A stretch of DNA of 33,187 nt from Gammaproteobacteria bacterium (GCA_009922595.1 RFVC01000001.1:127947-161133); one strand, 5' to 3'; shown: positions 1 through 7,979, counted from the stretch's first letter. Translations and numbers: made by a program. Notes: generated from the letters alone by a model not told the origin.

Positions 1-188
1 TAGTGGGAGTAGACAATATTCTTTATGGATCAGAGTGTCCCGGCGTTGGGTCTTCCCTTAATGAGGACACTGGCGAGTGTTATGACAAGACTGTGCCTAT
101 CATCCAGGACATCGACTGGCTGTCAGAAGAGGACAAGGAAAAAATCTTTTTTGGCAATGCCAACAGGCTGTTCAAACTGGGTCTGTAA
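1..188 (+). CDS. Amidohydrolase family protein, C-terminal end (partial)
   Basis: This is the last 62 codons of a gene that begins upstream of the window; bases 1-2 complete an earlier codon. The visible part has an LYGSECP stretch, as in the last barrel strand of amidohydrolase-2/ACMSD-type metal-dependent hydrolases (usually 'GSDYP'), and the family's typical ending 'EEDKEKIFFGNANRLFKL'. Members are TIM-barrel hydrolases or decarboxylases, often in aromatic catabolism. The stop is 2 bases before the start of a LigB-type dioxygenase, so the two are almost certainly co-transcribed. That pairing is common in aromatic ring-cleavage clusters. The substrate cannot be read from this fragment. Confidence 0.7.
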   Translation, partial: VGVDNILYGSECPGVGSSLNEDTGECYDKTVPIIQDIDWLSEEDKEKIFFGNANRLFKLGL

Positions 189-190
189 CC

Positions 191-1204
191 ATGGCTGAAA
201 TTGTTCTAGGCATGTGGACCACCCATGGTCCGATATTGAACACCACGCCTGACGAGTGGATGCTCCGCGTTATCAATGACAAGCGCATTCCCCACTGGTT
301 TGAAGGCAAGCAGTATTCTTTCGAGGAGCTGGTGGAACTGCGTAAGCATGAAGATTTTACCGAACAGATAACCCTCGAAGAGCGCACCTTGCGCCACGCG
401 AGGTGCCAGGAGGGGGTGGCCGTACTGGCTGCTGCCTGGAAAGCCGTGAAGCCAGACGTGGCTGTCATTATGGGCAACGATCAGCGCGAAGTGGTGCTGC
501 CCAGCCTGCAGCCCATGTTCACCATCTACCATGGAGACACTTTCTGGCAGAAGCCGTTGCCCGAGGCCCGTGCAGAAAAGCTGCCGGTTGGTATCAAGGA
601 AAGCGAATGGGCCTATCGTCCTGAAGAGGACCAGGTATGGCCGGGGCTGCCGGCGCTGGCAGAGCGCGTCCTGGTAAAGGGACAGGAATCGGGTTTTGAT
701 TTTGCCGCCTCCAGTGAATGGCCAGAGATGGGTGAAGGCCATCATCACATTGGCACCCCGCATGCGTTCAGCTGGATTATCCGTCGCGTGATGGAAGACA
801 ACCCCGTGCCGATGCTTCCGGTGATCACCAATACTTTTTTTCCGCCGAATCAGCCCACAGCAAAACGCTGCTTTGAAATGGGGGAACTGGTCGGACAGTG
901 CATCAAGGAATGGGATAATGACCTGCGTGTTGCCGTGTTCGGTTCCGGCGGTATGAGCCACTTCACCATTAACGAAAATTTTGACCGTGACTTCATGCAA
1001 GCACTGGATGACCGTGACCGGGATTTCCTGACATCAATTCCGCAAAACATCCTTATGCAGGGCACCTCTGAAATGCGCAACTGGGTTGCAGCAGCAGGTG
1101 CAGTTTTCGATTCCGGCCTTAAGGGCAGTACCGTGGACTACATTCCCTGCTACCGCAGTGAGGCTGGAACAGGCACGGCGCAGGGTTTCGTGGTCTGGCA
1201 ATAA
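191..1204 (+). CDS. Class III extradiol ring-cleavage dioxygenase, LigB family
   Basis: The 337-residue product has the LigB-fold layout of protocatechuate 4,5-dioxygenase-type enzymes, which open catecholic rings with Fe(II) in the cytoplasm. His12 lies in 'WTTHGP', where the family's first iron ligand sits. A 'VAVIMGNDQ' strand ends at residue 98, a 'GHHHIGTPH' segment spans 183-191, and 'FGSGGMSH' puts His257 where the catalytic acid/base His is expected. The second iron-ligand position, usually His in LigB, appears to be Gln98; this may be normal for a subfamily. The ATG at 191 follows the amidohydrolase stop by 2 bases, so it is translationally linked. The aromatic substrate is unknown. 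The family call is firm; activity is inferred. Confidence 0.85.
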   Translation: MAEIVLGMWTTHGPILNTTPDEWMLRVINDKRIPHWFEGKQYSFEELVELRKHEDFTEQITLEERTLRHARCQEGVAVLAAAWKAVKPDVAVIMGNDQREVVLPSLQPMFTIYHGDTFWQKPLPEARAEKLPVGIKESEWAYRPEEDQVWPGLPALAERVLVKGQESGFDFAASSEWPEMGEGHHHIGTPHAFSWIIRRVMEDNPVPMLPVITNTFFPPNQPTAKRCFEMGELVGQCIKEWDNDLRVAVFGSGGMSHFTINENFDRDFMQALDDRDRDFLTSIPQNILMQGTSEMRNWVAAAGAVFDSGLKGSTVDYIPCYRSEAGTGTAQGFVVWQ

Positions 1205-1295
1205 ACTAAAATAAAGAAAAGATTGTGCAGCATGTCATGGCTGATAAAGGCTGTGATACCATTTTTTTACTGATTCTGCCGGTGCTAAAAACAAC

Positions 1296-1670
1296 ATGAA
1301 AAAACTGGTTGGCTTACTATTTTGTCTCTTGTTTCCCCTGACCCTGCTCGGCCAGGAAGGTCATCCTTTAAAAGGAACCTGGCGTGGCACTATTACCACG
1401 GGAAACAATATGCGCCCCCTTGTCATCATCATGGATTACAGGGAAGACGAGATTACGGGCATGATTAATCCCGGGCGCAATTCCTACAATTTCACCAGTG
1501 CCGCACTTGATGCGCCGAACTGGCTGCTCAGGGCAAACGCCACCACGCGCGAAAGCGTGGATGTCAGTTTCCAGGCAACATTACACGAGATCGGTGCCCG
1601 CAATCGTTACCTTGAAGGGTCCTGGTCAGAAGAGGGCAGCAGTTATCCCTTTAAGATAACGCGGGAATAG
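1296..1670 (+). CDS. Small secreted protein of unknown function
   Basis: This encodes 124 residues. The N-terminus is a clear Sec signal (MKK, then a Leu/Phe-rich core to about residue 19), with likely cleavage near 'LLGQ'. The mature part, about 105 residues, is rich in alternating polar and hydrophobic strands: 'GTWRGTITTG' near the start, 'RPLVIIMDY', and 'YLEGSWSEEGSSYPFKITRE' at the end. The GTWxG and GSW pattern resembles small lipocalin-like or beta-barrel secreted domains, but I do not recognise a named family. It lies 91 bases after the dioxygenase and 39 before an MFS transporter. I see no clear Shine-Dalgarno. It is probably periplasmic. Confidence 0.65.
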   Translation: MKKLVGLLFCLLFPLTLLGQEGHPLKGTWRGTITTGNNMRPLVIIMDYREDEITGMINPGRNSYNFTSAALDAPNWLLRANATTRESVDVSFQATLHEIGARNRYLEGSWSEEGSSYPFKITRE

Positions 1671-1709
1671 CGCAAGGCTGTTCGTTGAGGACAATTCGGG
1701 AAGGGGAAC

Positions 1710-2987
1710 TTGGATACGTCAACCAGGCAGGAAATTAAAGACAACTGGGTGGTGCTCGTCATCGCCTTCCTCTTGGTCTTCTTTTCATTTGGAATTCCAA
1801 ACTTTTCCCTACCGTGGATTTACAAGCCGGCCATGGATGAATTCGGCTGGACCAATGCGCAGGTTAATCTCCTTTCGACGGCCAAGTTCCTGGTCGGAGC
1901 GGTGGCTGCCCTGGGTATGGGAATCCTCATTGACAGGATCGGGGGCAAATTTTCTGTATTGCTCGGCGCCTTGAGCGGCGGGGTTGCCATGGCACTGTTC
2001 CTGGTGGCGACAAATCTCGGCGTCTACTACCTGGCTGGCGGACTGCTGGGGCTCTCGGCGTCCTCGATTGTGGCCGCTATGAAAGTGATCGTCTCCCGCC
2101 TCTTTGATATCAACCAGGGCCTGGCCATTGGTATAGTCCTGGGAGGCACCAGTGCCGGGCAACTCGTGGCACCCTGGATCTGGTCACCGTTACTGGACGC
2201 CGGGGTAAACTGGCGCGAAATTTTTGCATGGCTGAGTCTTGGCTCATTTCTCATTTCGACCCCCATGTGGATCTTTTTCATGGCCAGGACTGGCAGAACG
2301 CAGGATGTCATTAATGCCAGCTCCAGTGGGCACAGTGAGGGCCTGACGATGTGGGGACATTTCAAGGAGGTCTGCAAGGAAAAAGGTTTCTGGCTGCTGG
2401 CCACCTCAATTTTCCTGGTATCGGCAGTGGACCAGTCCCTGATGCAGAACTATGTGACCTTTCTTCGGGTCGACAGGGGGCTGAACCATCGCGACTTCTT
2501 CTGGCTGATCAGCCTGGTGACTGTGCTGGCCATAGGCTCCAAGATTTTTTCCGGATGGATCTACGACCGCTTTTCCATTCCCGGGATACGTTTCTTTTAC
2601 TTCCTGCTGGGTGTGTCAGTGATCCTTGCCCTGCCTGTTGCAGGCCTCTGGACCATGACGCTGTTTCTCGTGGTGCGCAATATTGCCCACGGCGGCATGA
2701 TTGTTGAGGCGCCGGTTATCACCAAGCATTACCTTGGCCCTCGCAACCTGGGTATGACCATCGGTATTGTTTCTGTGTTTGTAAACCTCGGCTTTGCTGC
2801 GGGTCCTCCGCTGCTGGGCTGGCTTTATGACCAGACCGGAAATTACACCCTGGGATTTGTTCTGTATTCCGGCGTAGCACTCCTTGCCTGCACACTGCTG
2901 TTTCCGCTGAAGCCGCGTTTCTGGACACCCCCTAGCAAACGCAAGAACGAGCTGGATACTGGGAGGATGCAGCCGGTCGGTGCATGA
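1710..2987 (+). CDS. MFS transporter (monocarboxylate/OFA-like)
   Basis: The 425-residue protein has twelve hydrophobic segments, the Major Facilitator pattern. After the second helix there is a motif A-like loop, 'GILIDRIGGK' (about residues 75-84), with a weaker copy, 'IFSGWIYDRFS', in the second half. The general look is that of oxalate/formate or monocarboxylate-type MFS carriers that sit beside catabolic enzymes in marine Proteobacteria. The start used is a TTG at 1710, preceded closely by AAGGGGA at 1701-1707; no in-frame ATG lies near. Following the dioxygenase region, it may import the aromatic or carboxylic substrate. A strong terminator follows the stop. Confidence 0.85.
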   Translation: MDTSTRQEIKDNWVVLVIAFLLVFFSFGIPNFSLPWIYKPAMDEFGWTNAQVNLLSTAKFLVGAVAALGMGILIDRIGGKFSVLLGALSGGVAMALFLVATNLGVYYLAGGLLGLSASSIVAAMKVIVSRLFDINQGLAIGIVLGGTSAGQLVAPWIWSPLLDAGVNWREIFAWLSLGSFLISTPMWIFFMARTGRTQDVINASSSGHSEGLTMWGHFKEVCKEKGFWLLATSIFLVSAVDQSLMQNYVTFLRVDRGLNHRDFFWLISLVTVLAIGSKIFSGWIYDRFSIPGIRFFYFLLGVSVILALPVAGLWTMTLFLVVRNIAHGGMIVEAPVITKHYLGPRNLGMTIGIVSVFVNLGFAAGPPLLGWLYDQTGNYTLGFVLYSGVALLACTLLFPLKPRFWTPPSKRKNELDTGRMQPVGA

Positions 2988-2990
2988 TGA

Positions 2991-3016
2991 CTTACTGCAT
3001 AAACTTACTGCATAAA
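2991..3016 (+). repeat. Perfect 13-base tandem duplication
   Basis: The 13-mer CTTACTGCATAAA occurs twice head to tail, at 2991-3003 and 3004-3016, between the MFS stop codon and the terminator hairpin. It looks like a recent replication-slippage duplication. Its second copy runs into the A-tract of the terminator. Confidence 0.85.
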
Positions 3017-3041
3017 AAAAGGGCCATTTGGCCCTTTTTTT
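3014..3041. terminator. Bidirectional rho-independent terminator
   Basis: A 13-bp perfect inverted repeat (A7-GGGCCA, 2-base loop, TGGCCC-T7) carries an A-tract on one side and a T-tract on the other. It can therefore terminate both the plus-strand MFS gene and the convergent minus-strand gene ending at 3056. Confidence 0.95.
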
Positions 3042-3055
3042 ATCGGAGAAGAATA

Positions 3056-3832
3056 TTAGCGCACCAGGCTTTCATTACCCATCATGTGAAATTGGTCGAT
3101 GTTGTTGTCTTGGCAAAAATACTCGATGAACTCGATACCCGGATCCCACGTTTTGGTCCATTCGGTTGACCAGGAAGCCGTGTAGGCCCCCGGATCGTCG
3201 ATGGTGATCTGGTAACGCAGCGAATCCATCCTCGGTCTCGAGATGCGTTCAACCAAGTGCAGGCTTTCGGTGTGTGGGTACCCCTCACGATGCACCCAGA
3301 AACGCTCGTTAAAGCCAATCGTATCCACTACCAGGGTGTCGCCTTCCCAGTGACCCACTGAATGTCCGAAATATGCTGGGTTGATGTATTCCGGGTGTTC
3401 GCTGTTCATATGGATTTCACGCCAGGGTCGGGTCGAGCCCCCGGAGAGAATAAAAATCTTGTTCATGTGCGGGGCCTGCACGATCTGGAGTCCAAAAGGA
3501 ACGGCAAACTGACGTGGTCCTCCTGGTGGTGCGCAGCGGGCATGAGGGTCATCCTTGGCGAGCGTTTCCTGGCGGTAATCGTAGAGCGCCCTGGCCCAGG
3601 GTTTAAAGGGTACCTCTTCAGGGGGCGGATAATATGCGCCTGCCACCATCGGACCGGAACCGCGTCCCCACATCCCCAGACCATCCTCAACGGGCCCAAA
3701 ATTGGGTCTGCCGTCAGGCATCCTGGGTGTCGGTGCCAGAGGATCATACTCTGCGGCTAATGCATCAGACGTAAGGAGGGGAAATATAAGAAGAGCCGGC
3801 AGCCCGGCGAGTGCAGCAAATATCTTCTTCAT
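3056..3832 (-). CDS. Secreted protein of unknown function, partner of DUF6152
   Basis: Translation from the ATG at 3832 gives about 258 residues. A TTG at 3841 would add three; I prefer the ATG because it opens a standard MKK signal peptide. The signal runs through 'SDALAA'. The mature region has Pro/Gly-rich stretches ('PTPRMPDGRPNFGP', 'GMWGRGSGPMV') and then a conserved-looking core: 'FGHSVGHWEGDTLVVDTIGFNERFWVHREGYPHTESLH' in two adjoining parts, followed by 'ITIDDPGAYT'. I recognise this core from proteins in acidobacterial and marine gammaproteobacterial genomes, but no function is known to me. It starts 6 bases after the stop of the DUF6152 gene, in one transcript, so the two probably act together in the periplasm. 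Confidence 0.8.
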   Translation of the reverse strand: MKKIFAALAGLPALLIFPLLTSDALAAEYDPLAPTPRMPDGRPNFGPVEDGLGMWGRGSGPMVAGAYYPPPEEVPFKPWARALYDYRQETLAKDDPHARCAPPGGPRQFAVPFGLQIVQAPHMNKIFILSGGSTRPWREIHMNSEHPEYINPAYFGHSVGHWEGDTLVVDTIGFNERFWVHREGYPHTESLHLVERISRPRMDSLRYQITIDDPGAYTASWSTEWTKTWDPGIEFIEYFCQDNNIDQFHMMGNESLVR

Positions 3833-3837
3833 GGTGA

Positions 3838-4233
3838 TCAATCCTGCTGCCGCGAGAACAGGCGCTGACCTGTACTTTCAATGACGACTCTCTGCGCATT
3901 CATGGAGGCGCTACCGTCGCGTGCCAGTGCACCTTCCACTACCAGGATATCGCCCAGGACCAACGACTGCCTTGTCCAGCCCTGGCGCATCATCGAGACT
4001 GGGGAGCCAAGTTCGCAAGCCCAGGTTGTCACCTCGCCTGTTTCCTCATTTTCCACGTCAATATAAAAATAGGCATGTGGGTTCAGCCATTCCACCTTCA
4101 CAATAACCCCGGTTAACTCGGTTCGCGCCTCAGCATCATACTGGGCAGTAAAGGCATGATGTGCAATAGCCCCCTGACTGTTCAATAGCATGAAGGCAAG
4201 CATGCAAGCCGGCAGAATACTTTTGTCTTTCAT
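3838..4233 (-). CDS. DUF6152 family secreted protein
   Basis: This encodes 131 residues with a signal peptide ending near 'QGAIA', so the mature protein begins with His-His ('HHAFTAQYD'). That N-terminal HHAF followed by 'GVIVKVEWLNPHAYFYIDV' and a Trp/Cys-containing strand, 'TTWACELGSP', is the DUF6152 pattern. The exposed His pair and the NPH motif would suit metal or small-ligand binding, but that is inference. The ATG at 4233 has a very good Shine-Dalgarno (AGGAGGG on the minus strand, about 4240-4246). It leads a two-gene operon with the secreted protein at 3056-3832. Confidence 0.85.
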   Translation of the reverse strand: MKDKSILPACMLAFMLLNSQGAIAHHAFTAQYDAEARTELTGVIVKVEWLNPHAYFYIDVENEETGEVTTWACELGSPVSMMRQGWTRQSLVLGDILVVEGALARDGSASMNAQRVVIESTGQRLFSRQQD

Positions 4234-4318
4234 ATTACCCTCCTATAATTACAAAAAGATTATCACAAGATCGTACAGAGTCACTAAGAGCTTGAGAAAT
4301 TCACAATTCATCCCTAAT

Positions 4319-4519
4319 ACAGCTTTTGGCTGGGGATACCTTGATCATGACGGCAGCGTCGAACGCTTTTCCAACAAGCCTGATGACCCGATAACCGATG
4401 TGGCCCCTATGTTCCGGCAGCCGTTTTCCTTTTACATCGCCGAGATATTCAAAATTGTGGATGGACAGATCCGCCAGAACGAGGTGGTATTGGCGACTGT
4501 GCCTTACAAGATGGAATAG
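4319..4519 (+). pseudogene. C-terminal remnant of a secreted-protein gene (DUF8021-like)
   Basis: The reading frame ending at 4519 has about 66 residues that look like genuine coding sequence: 'AFGWGYLDHDG', then 'QPFSFYIAEIFKIVDGQIRQ' and an ending 'VPYKME'. This matches my memory of the C-terminal end of DUF8021-type proteins (F.IAE.FKI..GKI.Q.E.....VPYGM). The frame runs upstream to 4190, but the first about 43 codons look non-coding and overlap the start of the DUF6152 gene. No signal peptide or N-terminal half is present. I read it as the remaining 3' end of a deleted gene. Confidence 0.55.
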
Positions 4520-4540
4520 GGCTGGTAGGCAGAGCGCCTG

Positions 4541-6448
4541 CTAGCACATGTCGTCATACTTGTTGTCAGGATTCAGGTTGACCGGCTGGCCATATCCACG
4601 CAGAGATACGCTGCCGTCGCTGAAGGTCAGATCACTGCCGCCCCTGACATCATGGTCGAAATGATACACGGGACGAATTGACTGGCGGTTGCTTTGCGCC
4701 TCGTATTCGCGACTGGCTTCCTCGGTTGCCTCGTTGGCTTTTTCCCAGCTGGTCATGGCTTGCTTGCCGTGGCGTTTTTCCAGCATACGCCTGGTGACAT
4801 CAGGGGACAGCACGGATGCCGTGGCATTGTTGCCGCCAAAGCCCTTGGCATTAAGCAGGATGCTGTCGAGAGAGGCCGGGTCAATTTCCTGGTGGTCCAG
4901 AAGGAATTCGAGCCCTTCCTGGTGCACATCCTCTGCTATCGATTCAGTCGTCAGAATGCCCGGCAGCACCCCGTATTGCCAGATGCCCAGGCTGTTGGCC
5001 AGCTGGTCTGCTCCGGCTACCCCAAGCGAGTGACCGAGATAGGATTTTACTGCTGAGACTTTCCAGTTGCTGACTCCGAACTGCCGGGCGACATCTTCAA
5101 GAATGGCCGATTCAGTGACGCGGTTTTGCGGAGTACCGGTGCCGTGGGCCTGGATGAAGGTGTTGTGTCGCAGGCTGTCCTCTCCAAGCACGGCTTTAGT
5201 TGCGGCCGCCGCACGGGCAAAGGTAAGGTAGTTGCCGACACCGGGACTGGCAATGGATTTTTTAAAGCCATCGGCATTCACGAACACATCATTGATCGAG
5301 CCGTAGATAGATGCGCCGAGTTCAAGCGCCAGGGCATCGTCCATGAGGATAAAGAACTGGCTCGATTCGCCCAGTGTAAACCCAATGTTGTTGCCAAAAG
5401 GCCGGCACGAGCGTCGATAAGCCGGTTCACTGCCGCCATCGAGCGCCTGCAGCCCATCATCACTGGCAATCGCTCCCATGGTGTTGAAGGCTTCAATAAT
5501 CTCCGGAAGGATCGCGGCTTCGCTGCCGCCCACGATAACAACGCGATGGGTGCCGTTTTGAATATCCTTGGCCGCCTGGGCAAGGTTGTAATGGAAGGTG
5601 GCGCAGGCACCAAGGCTGGTTCCGGTGCTGCCGACATTACCCAGCACGTAGGCATTAATAAAATTGGCCGGCATGTCGCAGAATCCCAACGGAAGCTGCT
5701 TGGAAGTGACCTTTTTGCCCAGCAGGCGGGCCTGGAGCATGCCCCCGTTCCCGTTGTAATCGAGCTGACTCATGCTGCTACAGGCATAGATGCCAATCTG
5801 TTCAGGGGCCACCTTCTGGCGGATTACCTCCCAGTCGATGCCCATGGCATAGAGGGCATCCGATATGCTGAAGATTGTCATCTGCAGTGCCCGGGGATGA
5901 TTGCGTGACGCATAAAGTGCGGATGGATCAAAGCCGCTGGGCAGCTGGCCGGCATAATTGACCGGACTGGCATGGGTATCCTCGATCATCACATCGATCT
6001 TGCCGGTGACAGTCACCTCGCAGTAAATACCTTCGCTTTCCTTGACCTCCCAGTTCTCGGGTATCTGGTTCGGCAGGTGCCGCTTGCGCACGGTAAAGGT
6101 GAAGCTTTCCGCTTCGCCGGGAGGAGACATGCGGGCTGCATTGTGGTGACGCTGCGCCGTGGGATCAAAGATATTATTTTCCAGCTTGCGAATCAGCGTG
6201 CTGTCGAGGAGGGACTGACGATTTTCGGCGAGCCATGCATCAAGATTGATTTTCTGCTTGGAGGAGTCTTCCCAGTGGTTGCCGTTATAGTGAATACGTT
6301 TGGAAAGTACAGCCAGGTTGATCAGGGTTTTCTGCTGTTCACCCTGTGTCAACTTGTCAAAAACCAGGCGCTTATAGCCGTAGTGGTGGGCACTTCTGCC
6401 GGCGGGACTGATACCGCCCATGGCTGTTATGACAGGCAAATTGGCCAA
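4541..6448 (-). CDS. fabY: Beta-ketoacyl-ACP synthase, FabY type
   Basis: The 635-residue protein is much longer than FabB/FabF (about 410) and matches the size of Pseudomonas aeruginosa FabY (PA5174, about 634), which condenses acetyl-CoA with malonyl-ACP to start fatty acid synthesis. The thiolase-fold triad is complete: Cys282 in 'GTSLGACATFH', His435 in 'QAHGTGTPQN', and His473 in 'YLGHSLGVAG'. 'LNAKGFGGNNATASVL' near 532-547 is the typical last core strand. An N-terminal extension of about 160 residues and a C-terminal tail of about 85 set it apart from FabF. It stands alone, diverging from the M15 peptidase gene. The family is certain; the FabY assignment rests on length and architecture. 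Confidence 0.85.
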   Translation of the reverse strand: MANLPVITAMGGISPAGRSAHHYGYKRLVFDKLTQGEQQKTLINLAVLSKRIHYNGNHWEDSSKQKINLDAWLAENRQSLLDSTLIRKLENNIFDPTAQRHHNAARMSPPGEAESFTFTVRKRHLPNQIPENWEVKESEGIYCEVTVTGKIDVMIEDTHASPVNYAGQLPSGFDPSALYASRNHPRALQMTIFSISDALYAMGIDWEVIRQKVAPEQIGIYACSSMSQLDYNGNGGMLQARLLGKKVTSKQLPLGFCDMPANFINAYVLGNVGSTGTSLGACATFHYNLAQAAKDIQNGTHRVVIVGGSEAAILPEIIEAFNTMGAIASDDGLQALDGGSEPAYRRSCRPFGNNIGFTLGESSQFFILMDDALALELGASIYGSINDVFVNADGFKKSIASPGVGNYLTFARAAAATKAVLGEDSLRHNTFIQAHGTGTPQNRVTESAILEDVARQFGVSNWKVSAVKSYLGHSLGVAGADQLANSLGIWQYGVLPGILTTESIAEDVHQEGLEFLLDHQEIDPASLDSILLNAKGFGGNNATASVLSPDVTRRMLEKRHGKQAMTSWEKANEATEEASREYEAQSNRQSIRPVYHFDHDVRGGSDLTFSDGSVSLRGYGQPVNLNPDNKYDDMC

Positions 6449-6618
6449 TTTAGATTTTTCCTTTAAATCATGGGGTTGGAAATTAATGGGCCCATCATAT
6501 ATATCGGTTGGGAATAATTATCTTATATTCTGGCCAATAAATATAAAAATAAAGTCAAAACTGCGCCAATCACCAAAAAATGTGACCTTGGAGGCACTCT
6601 TGCTTACACTCAACGTTC

Positions 6619-7152
6619 ATGAGCGAGGTCATGCCTTTGAATAACACGATTGCACAACTGCACGCGGAGCTGGGCATTCCGGATACCTATGCAAGGACGT
6701 GCGCAATGACTTTTCATGAAGATTGCGCATCACTGGTTGATGCAGGTACCGATGTTTTTGATCGGGAAGTGCTGATGGCGGCACCTGCTTACAAGGCCTG
6801 GCTCGCCATGCAGGCAGCGGCCAGTGAGGATGATATCGTACTGCAGATTGTTTCAGCGTTTCGCTCCGCACAGTACCAGGCAAACCTGCTCCGCAAGAAG
6901 CTTGAACGCGGGGACACCATCGAGGATATATTGAAAGTTAATGCGGCGCCTGGATTCAGTGAACACCATACAGGCTGTGCCCTAGATATCACCACACCAG
7001 GTTATGACGCCCTGGAAGAATCCTTCGAAAAGAGCCCGGCTTTTGACTGGCTTAAAGTTTATGCTTCGCGTTTTGGCTTCGGCCTTAGTTTTCCTCGTGG
7101 CAACGCGGCTGGTATTGCCTATGAGCCTTGGCACTGGAAATACAGCGGCTGA
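6619..7152 (+). CDS. M15 family D-alanyl-D-alanine (VanY-type) carboxypeptidase
   Basis: The 177-residue protein has the complete zinc site of M15B peptidases: 'SEHHTGCALD' at 114-123 (His116, Asp123) and 'EPWHW' at 169-173 (catalytic Glu169, third ligand His172). 'SAFRSAQYQ' at 79-87 is the usual substrate-loop segment. Such enzymes trim the D-Ala from peptidoglycan stem peptides. No signal peptide is visible from the ATG at 6619 or the in-frame ATG at 6631, so either export is non-standard or it acts on cytoplasmic muropeptides. A GGAGG at 6590-6594 is too far from either start to be decisive. It diverges from fabY across an AT-rich 170-base region. Confidence 0.85.
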   Translation: MSEVMPLNNTIAQLHAELGIPDTYARTCAMTFHEDCASLVDAGTDVFDREVLMAAPAYKAWLAMQAAASEDDIVLQIVSAFRSAQYQANLLRKKLERGDTIEDILKVNAAPGFSEHHTGCALDITTPGYDALEESFEKSPAFDWLKVYASRFGFGLSFPRGNAAGIAYEPWHWKYSG

Positions 7153-7497
7153 AAATCGCTACCAAGGCATGAGTTTTTAAAAGCAAGGATGGCATTTGTG
7201 GGCAAAGCCGAGCGGCTTTATCTACCAAACTAACCACGCACCCGGACCATTAGCAAGTCAGTTCAAGCCCGCCATTTTCGCCAAAAGTAAGTCATCCAAA
7301 TACCCCTCTTTATATCGGTTGACAGTGCCCCCACGGAGAGTAGTATGGATAAAGCGGCCATCATTTTCATGGAGGGATACGGGACGCAGTAAAAAGCGCA
7401 TATGGGCCACTTGCCTGGTATTGCAATACTCCCGGGACAGTGGGTATTCCCAGCGATATAACAGCGTTGTTGATCAGCGTATTTAGGAGGCGTATGT
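7153..7497. other. Gene-free stretch upstream of hpf
   Basis: These 345 bases have no convincing gene. The 96-codon open frame here has no Shine-Dalgarno and an untypical composition. It holds a hairpin (AAAGCC-GAGC-GGCTTT, 7204-7219) without a T-tract, a perfect 12-base palindrome at 7418-7429, a CCCGGG at 7431-7436, and the strong hpf ribosome binding site at its end. It is probably the promoter and leader region of hpf. Confidence 0.5.
7418..7429. promoter_or_regulatory. Perfect 12-base palindrome, possible operator
   Basis: GTATTGCAATAC is a perfect palindrome 68 bases before the hpf start codon. The half GGTATT recurs at 7441-7446 as part of a small TGGG-TATT-CCCA hairpin. The position suits a regulator binding site for hpf, but no regulator can be named. 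Confidence 0.35.
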
Positions 7498-7908
7498 ATG
7501 ATAAGTGATACCCATGTAGTTTTCAGAGGTCTAGACCATTCCGAAGCAGTAGAGGAAGCGGTCCATAAAAGAGCAGAAAAGCTGGAAAGATTCAGTGACC
7601 AGATTCAGAGTCTCAGAGTTACTGTTGAATCCCCCCATAACCATCATCACAAAGGCAAGGTATACCACGTAGGTGTAGAAGCCTTTATCCCCAATCACGA
7701 CATCATCGTTAACCATGACCAGCATGACAATCATGCCCATGAGGACATCTACGTTGCTATCCGCGATACCTTTGATGCGGTTGAAAGACAGCTCAAGGCA
7801 ATCAGTGACAAGAAACGACGCCAGAAGCGAAGTAACAGCAAGTTAATGGACAAACCTGATATCGTGAGCGTGGAAGGATTCAGTGACGAGCTGGCTGCGA
7901 ACCATTAG
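7498..7908 (+). CDS. hpf: Ribosome hibernation-promoting factor, HPF/YfiA family
   Basis: The 136-residue protein has the S30AE domain over residues 1-105: 'VVFRGLDHSEAVEEAVHKRAEKLERF' in two parts, then 'VTVESPHNHHHKGKVYHVGVEAFIP' and 'DIYVAIRDTFDAVERQL'. The basic run 'DKKRRQKR' follows. These proteins bind the 30S decoding channel and silence ribosomes in stationary phase. The C-terminal tail is about 30 residues, longer than E. coli HPF but far shorter than the long HPF that dimerises 70S on its own. AGGAGG at 7485-7490 lies 7 bases from the ATG. It stands alone, not beside rpoN as in many Gammaproteobacteria, and a strong terminator follows. Confidence 0.9.
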   Translation: MISDTHVVFRGLDHSEAVEEAVHKRAEKLERFSDQIQSLRVTVESPHNHHHKGKVYHVGVEAFIPNHDIIVNHDQHDNHAHEDIYVAIRDTFDAVERQLKAISDKKRRQKRSNSKLMDKPDIVSVEGFSDELAANH

Positions 7909-7934
7909 TGTTCAATCACATTAAGTTTTCTCAG

Positions 7935-7965
7935 AAAAAACACGAGCAATGGCTCGTGTTTTTTT
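7935..7965. terminator. Bidirectional rho-independent terminator
   Basis: A-tract, CACGAGC stem (7941-7947), AATG loop, GCTCGTG (7952-7958), T7 tract. It can serve hpf on the plus strand and the regulator gene ending at 7980 on the minus strand. Confidence 0.95.
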
Positions 7966-7979
7966 ATGCCTGGATTGTG

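Noticed and set aside
206-1000. 264-codon open frame on the minus strand
   Set aside because: It lies entirely antisense to the LigB-type dioxygenase, whose protein is clearly recognisable; the antisense translation shows no family features.
5126-5908. 260-codon open frame on the plus strand
   Set aside because: It is antisense to fabY, which has all catalytic residues in frame; a shadow from codon bias.
7196-7486. 96-codon open frame upstream of hpf
   Set aside because: No Shine-Dalgarno, untypical composition and no domain; treated as non-coding.
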